Shown here piece by piece: positions 28,054-35,671 of a stretch of DNA of 64,000 nt. The notes under the pieces are model-generated. The model saw only the letters and a list, made by a program, of their open reading frames with translations, was not told where the DNA came from and searched no databases. How positions within the stretch are numbered: the first letter of the stretch is position 1; each line of letters starts with the position of its first letter. Location: assembly GCA_963780045.1 (NCBI GenBank), contig CAVZZZ010000001.1, positions 4,650,001 through 4,714,000 of the forward strand, written 5' to 3'. Source of the DNA: JANXQG01 sp963780045. Lineage in GTDB: Bacteria; Planctomycetota; Planctomycetia; Pirellulales; Thermoguttaceae. Made by a program: the position numbers and the translations under genes.

Positions 28054-29064
28054 TTAGTCCCGATCGGGCAACCATTGCGGACGCTGGATCGCGTCGTGCG
28101 GATCGGACGGGCGGCGCGGGCCCGGCACATCGCGCGCGGGCTCGGGAGGCCATGGCCCGGCGGCACGCTCGCCAGCATCCGCGCGAACGGCAAAAGCCGC
28201 TTCATCGTCGCCAAGCGCCACGGCGATGGTTTGCTCGGCCTGCAGCTTGCGGCCGTCGCGAGTGTTGTAGCGCACAAAAACCTTCAGCCGATCGTGCGAC
28301 GGAACATACCGCCAGGGCAGCCGCAAGTGAATGCCCGGCTCCGCGCCGCGGTGGAGGGCCCGCTCCGTATCGGCGGCGGAAAAGTCCCACCGCGCCAAGC
28401 GGGCCTGCTCGCCGGTCAGCGCCGGATCGATCAACGCCACGCTCGTCTGTCCTGGGGCAAGGAGAATGTTGCCCGCCTGGTCGCGCGGCTCGACCACCAC
28501 CAGCAGGCCCTGGTCGCCGGACGCGCCGTTGCCGATCCCGCCGGTAAGCGAAGGATGGAGCGTGATCTGCCAGACGACTCGGTTGTCGTCGGCGGGCAAG
28601 GCGCCGCTTGCCAACTGAACGTTTGCCCTGGCCGGTTGCCAATAGTACATGTTGCCCTGCGGCGGGATCCGCCCCGGTTCGCTGCCGGGGGGCGCGCGGA
28701 ATATGCCCGGAACCTCGCCCGGCGCGGTTTCCGTGCCCGGAGAAATACGCAGCGGTCCCGAGTCCGGCAGAGTTGGTCCTTCGTTCGACCGCGGCGGCGC
28801 CGCGGCGGCGGGCGCCGGACGCGTGAATGTCGGCGCAGCCTCCAGCTCGGCCGGCGCCGCGGGCCGGGTCATCGGCGGCGGAAGGGGAGATGCCGCAGCC
28901 GAGTTGAGCTGCGCCTCCAAGTCCTCGACGCGGCACTTCAACTGGTAGATTTGCTGTTCCTTGTTGAAGTTGTCGCGCTCCAGCAAGTCGCGCGAGACAT
29001 CGCTTTTGCACCCGGCGGCCAGCAGGCCCGGCAGGGCGACGATCATTGCTCGCCAGATTTTCAT
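28054..29064 (-). CDS. predicted lipoprotein with coiled coil and proline-rich linker
   Basis: The protein starts MKIWRAMIVALPGLLAAGCK; the lipobox LLAAGC predicts a lipidated cysteine at residue 19. A short coiled coil follows (LLERDNFNKEQQIYQLKCRV). A proline/alanine-rich linker covers roughly residues 55-135. The C-terminal ~180 aa look like a folded beta domain (VVWQITLHPSLTGG, LRLPWRYVPSHDRLKVFVRY). No family is recognised. The envelope location is well supported, the function is not. The ATG at 29064 is chosen over 29226 because of the lipobox; the longer start would translate a repeat region. Confidence 0.75.
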   Translation of the reverse strand: MKIWRAMIVALPGLLAAGCKSDVSRDLLERDNFNKEQQIYQLKCRVEDLEAQLNSAAASPLPPPMTRPAAPAELEAAPTFTRPAPAAAAPPRSNEGPTLPDSGPLRISPGTETAPGEVPGIFRAPPGSEPGRIPPQGNMYYWQPARANVQLASGALPADDNRVVWQITLHPSLTGGIGNGASGDQGLLVVVEPRDQAGNILLAPGQTSVALIDPALTGEQARLARWDFSAADTERALHRGAEPGIHLRLPWRYVPSHDRLKVFVRYNTRDGRKLQAEQTIAVALGDDEAAFAVRADAGERAAGPWPPEPARDVPGPRRPSDPHDAIQRPQWLPDRD

Positions 29065-29125
29065 AAGGCCCTCGCGCAATCCTTGCGTTGTCGCGGCCGA
29101 GCCGCGAATGGCCCCCTTGCTATTG

Positions 29126-29244
29126 TAACGACGCTCCGCGTCGTTACGCACGGCTCGGACGCTCCGCGTCCATATTGCCGTACTTGGGTTTCGTGGCCGC
29201 GGAGCGGCCGACATCCTCGTTCCCACGCCGAGCGTGGGAACGAG
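29126..29244. repeat. two perfect hairpins downstream of clpP
   Basis: TAACGACG pairs with CGTCGTTA at 29126-29146. CTCGTTCCCACGC pairs over 13 bp with its complement at 29216-29244, with a 3-nt loop. The second stem lies 3 nt past the stop of the upstream clpP on the minus strand and could end the tig-clpP transcript, although no T-run follows. Both stems look like dispersed repeats. Confidence 0.65.
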
Positions 29245-29247
29245 AGT

Positions 29248-29846
29248 CTATTCTGTCTTCGGTGCGTCCATTTTTTCGATGACCTGGTCGATCAGGCCAT
29301 ACTCCATCGCTTCCTCGGCCGACATGAAGCGGTCGCGGTCGGTGTCTTTCTCGATCTTCGCCAAGGGATGCCCTGTGTGCTTGATGAGGATGCGATTGAG
29401 CCGTTCCTTTACTTTGCCGAATTCCTTGGCGTGGATCATGATTTCCTCGGCCGTGCCTTCCATGCCGGCCAGCGGCTGGTGGATCATGATGCGTGCGTTG
29501 GGGAGGGCCTTGCGCTTGCCGCGCGTGCCGGCGCACATGAGCACAGCCCCCATCGAGCGCACTGCCCGACGCAATACGTCGCCACGTCGTTGGTGATGAA
29601 CTGCATCGTGTCGTAGATCGCCAAGCCGGCGGTAACGCTGCCGCCGGGCGAGTTCAGGTACATGTGGACGTCCGCCCTGGCGTCCTCGGATTGCAGGAAC
29701 AGCAGTTGGGCCACGATGCTGTTGGCCACTTCGTCGCTAATCGAGGAGCCGAGGAAGATGATGCGGTCGCGCAGCAGGCGGCTGTAGATGTCCATCGCCC
29801 GCTCTTCGCGGCCGCTTTTCTCCACAACGTAGGGCACCAGGGGCAT
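29248..29846 (-). CDS. clpP: ATP-dependent Clp protease proteolytic subunit, copy 1 (one frameshift)
   Basis: This serine peptidase forms the barrel used by ClpX/ClpA/ClpC. N-terminal MPLVPYVVEKSGREERAMDI and SRLLRDRIIFLGSSI match canonical ClpP. The frame changes near 29556, exactly at the catalytic serine segment: restoring one base gives VGQ-x-A-SMGAVLM with the nucleophile present. The catalytic His lies in MIHQPL and the Asp in DTDRDRF. Length is about 199 aa. It follows a second clpP by 7 nt and the tig gene before that, so all three are probably one operon. Confidence 0.93.
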
Positions 29847-29853
29847 GATTTGT

Positions 29854-30447
29854 TTACTCCTCTTCCTCGTCCTTGGCCGCGATCTGGCGGGTGAGCACTT
29901 CGTCGACCATGCCGTAGGCCTTGGCCTCTTCGGCGTTCATGTAGAAATCTCGGTCCGTGTCCTTGGCGATGCGGTCGATGGGCTGGCCGCTGTGCGAGGC
30001 CAGAATCTGGTTAAGCACGTCGCGCGTCTTGAGGATTTCCTGGGCCTGGATTTCTATGTCCGAGACCTGCCCGCCCACCTGGCCGTAAGGCTGGTGCATC
30101 ATGACCTTGGCGTGCGGCAAGGCGAACCGCTTGCCCTTAGTGCCGCCGGCCAACAGGACGGAGCCGCCGCTGGCCGCCAGGCCCACGCAATACGTGGCCA
30201 CCGGGCAACTGAGAATCTGCATCGTGTCGTAAATGGCCAAGGTGGCGCTGACGCTGCCGCCGGGCGAGTTGATGTAGAAGTGGATGTCCTTGCGGCGGTT
30301 GTCGCTTTGCAAGTAGAGCAGCTTCATCACCAGTTCGTTGGCGTTGCCGTCGTGGATCTCGCCCTGGAGAAAGATGATGCGGTTCTCCAGCAGCAGATCG
30401 CCGAGGGTCAACTGCCGCTGGCGTTGGTAATCGCGATAGGATGCCAT
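29854..30447 (-). CDS. clpP: ATP-dependent Clp protease proteolytic subunit, copy 2
   Basis: The 197-aa product is a second ClpP paralogue. The catalytic region reads GLAASGGSVLLAGG instead of the common G-Q-A-A-S-M-G-A, so the serine is kept but its pocket differs. His is in MMHQPYGQVGGQ and Asp in DTDRDFYM. Tandem divergent ClpPs often build mixed two-ring complexes in which one paralogue alters specificity, as in Mycobacterium. The start is 2 nt from the tig stop, so translation is likely coupled. Confidence 0.94.
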   Translation of the reverse strand: MASYRDYQRQRQLTLGDLLLENRIIFLQGEIHDGNANELVMKLLYLQSDNRRKDIHFYINSPGGSVSATLAIYDTMQILSCPVATYCVGLAASGGSVLLAGGTKGKRFALPHAKVMMHQPYGQVGGQVSDIEIQAQEILKTRDVLNQILASHSGQPIDRIAKDTDRDFYMNAEEAKAYGMVDEVLTRQIAAKDEEEE

Positions 30448-30449
30448 AG

Positions 30450-32010
30450 TTAGACTTTCTCTCCCCGCGCGGCTTTGAGCTCGTCGATCGGCTCGGCGCT
30501 GCCGGCCTTGGCCTCGGGAATCGCCGAATGTTCCGCTCCCGCGGCTGTCAGTTCCAGGGCCGCCACGTCGCTTTCTTCCTCCTGGTAAGGGACCTCGTCA
30601 AAGACCGCGTTCTCCAGAATCAAGTCGATCACCTTGCGCTCGACTATCTGGTTCCGCAGCACGTCCCACGAGCCGCTCTTTTCCAGCCGGGCGCGAATCC
30701 GCCGCGGGCTGTCGTTCGTCTGCCGTGCGATCGTGGCGATCTCCACTTCGTAATCGGGCTCGTCCGCCTCGATTTCCTGCTCCTCGGCGATGCGCTCGAG
30801 GATGAAGTGCTCCTTCAACGCCCGCGCGGTAGAAAGGCGGCTGTTCTGCCGCAACGCATTCTCGTGCGCGAATCTCGTCGTCGCCGAATCCGCTCCGCTG
30901 CAATTCCAGCACCGCGCGCTCCAGCTCGCGATGGCTCTGCCGCTGCAACAAGCCTTCTGGCAGCGACCAATTGGCGGCCACGGTGAGGGCCTTGGTGATC
31001 TGCTCGCGGGCGAACTGCCGCTGCCGGTATTCCAGCCGCTGTTCGAGGTTGTCCTTGATGGCGTCGCGCAGGTCGGCTTCGAGCTTGAATCCGCCCAGTT
31101 CCTCCAGGACCTCCGCGGTCAATTCCGGGAGTTGCAGCACTTTGACCTCAAGGACCTCGAAATTGCCTTGTACCTCAAAACCGCGGAGGGCCAGGTTGTC
31201 GGCATCTTGGCTGATCGTCATCGGCAGCGTGCGGGTCTCGCCCGCGCGGACGCCCGTCATCGCCAAGTCGAAACCTTCGATCTTGCCGTCGCGGAAGCTG
31301 AGCGTGGGGCGGAGCCGGATGACCTCCTCGCTAGCGCTGGAGAGGACTGTTTCGCCATACTTGAATGTGAGATTCGTCGTGATGTAGTCGCCGGGCCGCG
31401 CCGGTTTTTCGACCGGCGCCAGGCTGCCGCGATTGCTCAAAAGCCGCGTCATCGCCCGGTCGACGTCGGCATCGGTAAACTCCTTCACCGGCTTCTCGAT
31501 CCGCAGACCCTTCCATTGCGGCACGTCGAACTCCGGCCGCACTTCCAGATCGAACTCGAAGGTCATGGAGCCGGTCTCGGGCACTTCAATTGACGGCAGG
31601 TCAAGCTCCGGCTCGCCGATTGCCGAGAGATCGTTGTCGTCGTGGACTTGCGAGAGGCTGTCCATCACTAACTCGCCCTTGACCTTGTTGGCAACTTCCT
31701 TGCGGAAGCGATGCTCGACGAGCTTCCGCGGCGCGTGACCCGGGCGGAAACCCGGCACGTGGGCCTCCGGCACCAACTCGCTGAACTCCTTGTCCATGTA
31801 GCGGTCGATGTCCGCGCGGGAAATAGTTACAGTGATGTGCCGCTCGCAGGCGCTGCGATTGTCGATCTTGACGTCCAGGTCGAGCTTTGGCTTTTCTTCC
31901 TCGCCCCCCTCCTCGCCAGCCAACTTTCGGCCGCCCTCGAATTCCTCGCCGCTGAAGCCCCGTTCTTCGTCGTCCGTCAATTCCTCGTCGTGCTTCTGCG
32001 TAAATGCCAT
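30450..32010 (-). CDS. tig: trigger factor chaperone (one frameshift)
   Basis: Trigger factor binds nascent chains at the ribosome exit. After an unusual acidic N-terminal extension of about 40 residues (rich in E, D and G), the ribosome-binding motif VPGFRPGHAPRKLVE is visible. The PPIase-like region has ARPGDYITTN and the segment GFDLAMTGVRAGE. The C-terminal arms are in a second frame (NALRQNSRLSTARALKEHF). One base is off near 30866-30870. Full length would be about 520 aa. It heads the tig-clpP-clpP unit, a common pairing of folding and degradation genes. Confidence 0.93.
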
Positions 32011-32034
32011 GGCAAGCTCCTGTCAAAAAGAAAG

Positions 32035-32107
32035 AGCGGGTGATGGGGTTCGAACCCACGACAACGACGTTGGCAACGTCGTGCTCTACCAACTGAGCTA
32101 CACCCGC
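32035..32107 (-). tRNA. tRNA-Gly (GCC anticodon)
   Basis: Read on the minus strand it starts GCGGGTGTAGCTCAGTTGGT. It shows a complete cloverleaf: a 7-bp acceptor GCGGGTG/CACCCGC, a 5-bp anticodon stem CGACG/CGTCG with loop TTGCCAA (anticodon GCC) and the T-arm GTGGGTTCGAACCCCAT. The discriminator base is T and CCA is not encoded. It ends 24 nt before the tig start, on the same strand, so the tRNA may be processed from the tig leader. Confidence 0.95.
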
Positions 32108-32376
32108 TTGGTACTATCGAATTCTATTCAGCCGATTTTCATTGGTTGCGGTTTGAAGCGGAGCCGTCGTTTGCCTAAAGGGACGATGCGCTCCACTTCG
32201 TGCCGCGGCGGATTTGGGCGGCGAAATTATAGGTTCCCTTGGCCCGCGTTCAAGGTCAGTTCGACCTTATATTGCCTCCGGGGGAAGTGAAACTGACCTT
32301 TTCCCTCCTGGCCGGAGTCATTCCATTCCAGTCGCATGAAGAAAAAACCATTAAATAGGCCGATTGGGGCAGTGTC

Positions 32377-32399
32377 AATAGCCCCACCGAAGGGCTATT
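32377..32399 (-). terminator. hairpin at the end of the PQQ propeller gene
   Basis: AATAGCCC and GGGCTATT form a perfect 8-bp stem with a 7-nt loop. The stop codon of the gene lies inside the stem. No long T-run follows, so a rho-independent function is only possible, not shown. Confidence 0.45.
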
Positions 32400-33610
32400 T
32401 AACCAAGAAGCAGGCCAGTTCCTTCTCGTTCCGCAGAAAGAGCCGCCCATCGGCCAACGACGGCACGGTCCACGTCCGGTCCTCGCAGAACTGGAACTTG
32501 GAGAGCTCCCGGTAGCCCTGCGGCGACGGCGTGGCCAATGCCAGTGTGCCGTTTTGGCCAAGGATGATCAGCTTGCCGTCGGCGGCGATCAGGCTGCCGC
32601 GATTGAAGCCGCTGGCCCGCCACTTGGCCTTGCCCGTGCGGAAGTCCTGGCAGCACAGCTTGTTGTTGTCGAAGCCGTAAAGATAGCCGTCCAAGAGCAC
32701 GGAGGTGGCGAAGTAATTCTTCATGTCCTTGTTGGCCCAAACCTTCTCGGCGGCCGGTTTGCCTCCTTTGGAAGACAACCGAAACAGCTCACAGCCCGTG
32801 CTGTAGCCGGTGGAAATGAAGAGGCGGTCGCCGGAAACGACCGGCGTGGCGACGTTGGCGTCCAGCTCGGTTTTCCACGGGACCTGCCAGAATTCCTTGC
32901 CGTCTGTCGGCGAAACGCTGACCACGGTCTCGCCCATAAGAACGATAATCTGCGGCACTCCGCCGGCAATTACCGCGCGTGGCGTCGAGTAGCCGATGCG
33001 GTTATCAAGTGAGGTCCAGAGGAGCTTGCCGCTCTTCTTGTGATACGCCGCCAACGATTTCCCGCCGCCGGCGCCGACGACAGCAATCACCGCATCGCCT
33101 ACGATCACTGGCGACGCCGAAAAGCCGTATTCGGGCAGTTTGCCGCCGCGAAGCGCCAAAAGGTCATTCTTCCAAGGATGCTTGCCTGTCGAGGCGTCGA
33201 TGCAAATCAGGGCGCCTTTGGCGCACCAAGACGTAGACGCGGCCGGAATCGACAGTCGGCGTCGCCCGCGGCCCGTCGCCGTAGTCGCCGTTCTTATAGA
33301 GATCTCCGATGCGGAACTTCCAGATAGTTTGGCCGTCGGCCACATTGACGCATACGGCGAATTCTCCTTCGTCGTTGCCGAAGCAAGTGTAGGCCCTGTT
33401 GCCGACAACCGATACTGACGAGAACCCGTTCCCCAGCGGCACGCGCCAAAGCTGCTTTGGTCCGCCCGCGGGCCACTTGGCCAAAAGCCCGGTCTCGCGA
33501 GAGATGCCATCCTGGTTCGGCCCGCGCCATTGGGGCCAATCGTCGGCGCGGGCGGCGGCGGCAAGTAGGATGCAAATTAGCGGAAGCGAGAACATTCGCA
33601 GTTCGTACAT
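32395..33610 (-). CDS. secreted PQQ-like beta-propeller protein (one frameshift)
   Basis: This product of about 405 aa begins MYELRMFSLPLICILLAAAA, a Sec signal peptide, followed by DDWPQWRGPNQDGIS, the hallmark start of planctomycete PQQ-type propellers. Blade motifs recur (GDAVIAVVGAGGGKSLAAYH, SGKLLWTSLDNRIG, GKLIILGQNGTLALA). They are of the Trp-docking/YVTN type and need not bind PQQ. The frame changes near 33226, where one extra base separates SGRVYVL from AKGALICIDASTG. It lies 38 nt downstream of the POT transporter on the same strand. Confidence 0.87.
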
Positions 33611-33648
33611 GGCAACTTCCCGGCGGGAAACTCGGCATCTTCGCATTA

Positions 33649-35181
33649 TCAATCGTCAACCTGGCGATAATGTGACATGTCCTGGGTGGACGGCAAGTCG
33701 TCCAGCATGATCGCCTGATGAATATGATGATTCGGCGGCGGCACTTTCTCGGGTTGCGTCATCGCTTTCTTCAGCGGCTTGGCGAAGGCCCAGATCGCTA
33801 AACCGGTCGCAACTCCCAATCCCGTCAAGAGCCAAAAGAATCCGGATTTCGACAAGAGCTGCTTCTCGTAGATTATCCCGATGTAGCCGGAGAGGATATT
33901 GCCCAAGAAGCTGGAAAGGAACCACATGCCCATCATCAGGGAAACAATCCGTGCCGGAGATACCTTAGTGACCAGGGACAGTCCGATGGGCGAAAGATAT
34001 AGTTCGCCGACCGTCAAAAGCAACGTGCAGAACACCGGCCAGAACCAAGAGCCCTTGCCGGCGCCCACGGCGTTCGCGCCGACCACCATGACGATGAAAG
34101 ACAGGCCCAGGATGATGCATCCGATCGCCATCTTTGCGACGCTGGAAGGCTCGGTTCCGCGTTTCGCCTGCCAGCCCCAAAAAATATCCAGCACCGGCGC
34201 GAACAAAAAGATGAACAGTGGATTGAACGATTGAAACCAGGTTGAAGGCACTTGGAAATGTCCGATGATCGGCCACGTGGTGTTCTCGTCGGCCCAAGTT
34301 TGCATCGTGTTTCCCTGCTGCTCGTATACGGCCCAAAAAACGACGTTCAACAGGCAGAGAAAAATCAAAGCCAGAACTCGTCGCCATTCCGAAGCATCAA
34401 GCTTTCTCTCCCGCTCGGCCTCCGGAAGCGCTTTGGACGCACTGAGGTTGTCGGCCGCGAGAAACCTTTGGCCGAAGAAATAAACGATCAATCCCAACAG
34501 CATGCCGACGCCCGCGGCGCCGAATCCCCAATGCCAGCCGACCGTCGCGGCCAAAGTTCCACAGACCAAATTGCAAATGAACGCGCCGAGGTTGATGCCC
34601 ATGTAGAAGATCGTGAACGCGCCGTCGCGGCGCGGATCGCCGGGCGGGTAGAGATTGCCGACCTGAGTGGAGATATTCGGTTTGAAAGCGCCGTTGCCGA
34701 TGATCAGCAGGAGCAGGGCAAAGAAAAACCAGTTTTGAAACGCCATCAGGAAGTGCCCGGCAGCCATCAGGGCGCCGCCGAGAAAAACAGTCTTCCGCTG
34801 GCCCCAATAGCGGTCCGCCAAGAAGCCGCCCAGTAGCGGCGTAAGGTAAACCAAGCCCGTGTACCACCCGTAGATCACCGAAGCATAAGCGCCGGGCGGC
34901 GTATTGGGATCCGAATCAATCAGTTGTCGAAAGAAATGCCAGCCGACCACCGCGTTCGGATCGCCGGGGATGCGATCTTGGCTGCCTTGCAGGATTTGCC
35001 GGGACGCGACGAAAAGATAGTTGACCATGTAGAGCTTCAACAGTCCGCGCATCCCGTAATACGAGAACCGCTCCCACATCTCGGCGAAAAAAAGCACGAA
35101 CAAGCCAACCGGATGTCCAAACAACGTCGGCTGCGGCGGGACAACCGGTACGGCTTCGATTGGGGCAGGATGGGAACTCAA
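33649..35181 (-). CDS. POT family proton-dependent oligopeptide transporter
   Basis: This MFS transporter is 510 aa, with about 14 hydrophobic segments. The POT signature EMWERFSYYGMRGLL contains the E-x-x-E-R proton-coupling motif. GNGAFKPNIS and FYMGINLGAFICNL are the PTR2 family motifs. It would import di- and tripeptides with protons across the inner membrane. The start codon is TTG at 35181 with AAGGA about 10 nt upstream. The C-terminal tail after the last helix is soluble and histidine-containing (PPPNHHIHQAI). The PQQ gene follows closely. Confidence 0.92.
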   Translation of the reverse strand: MSSHPAPIEAVPVVPPQPTLFGHPVGLFVLFFAEMWERFSYYGMRGLLKLYMVNYLFVASRQILQGSQDRIPGDPNAVVGWHFFRQLIDSDPNTPPGAYASVIYGWYTGLVYLTPLLGGFLADRYWGQRKTVFLGGALMAAGHFLMAFQNWFFFALLLLIIGNGAFKPNISTQVGNLYPPGDPRRDGAFTIFYMGINLGAFICNLVCGTLAATVGWHWGFGAAGVGMLLGLIVYFFGQRFLAADNLSASKALPEAERERKLDASEWRRVLALIFLCLLNVVFWAVYEQQGNTMQTWADENTTWPIIGHFQVPSTWFQSFNPLFIFLFAPVLDIFWGWQAKRGTEPSSVAKMAIGCIILGLSFIVMVVGANAVGAGKGSWFWPVFCTLLLTVGELYLSPIGLSLVTKVSPARIVSLMMGMWFLSSFLGNILSGYIGIIYEKQLLSKSGFFWLLTGLGVATGLAIWAFAKPLKKAMTQPEKVPPPNHHIHQAIMLDDLPSTQDMSHYRQVDD

Positions 35182-35611
35182 GAGATTGGTCCTTCTATCG
35201 GTATTTCACGCGAGGTCGACATTCCGAGGCCGCTTTTGTGCGGCGCGGCTGACCTCAAGGATTTCATACTATCACCCGCCATGCAAACGTGAAAAGTGCC
35301 TTTTCCAAGAGCCGGACCAAAAAGCACCGTCCATTCCGGGAATCTCGCCTTTCGCGTAGCCAAACTATTGTCGGTTTCGAGGAGCATGCGGCAACAGGCT
35401 GCCCCAATCGGAGAAGCCCACCCACAGGACAAACTTGTCATTTTGGCGCCTCAACCGGGAAACGCCTTCGAAGAACCGGCGAAACTTCCGAGTGGAATCG
35501 GGGTTTCTAAATTGGTCGGAGTACAGCGTTCCTTTGTGCCTTTCCACGTCTCTTCCGAAAACGCTTTAGTGGTAAAAATCGTCAAATTGGATTAAGATAG
35601 GGGTAAGGGAC

Positions 35612-35636
35612 GCCCTAGAGCGAACTATTCTAGGGT
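35612..35636. repeat. CCCTAGA hairpin upstream of the secretin-N protein
   Basis: CCCTAGA and TCTAGGG form a 7-bp stem around about 9 bases, some 36 nt before the ATG at 35672. It may be an operator or a leader hairpin. The surrounding 490 bp (35182-35671) hold no other gene. Confidence 0.4.
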
Positions 35637-35671
35637 AGCAGCGCCCCATTTGCAAAATAGGAGCCAGGACT

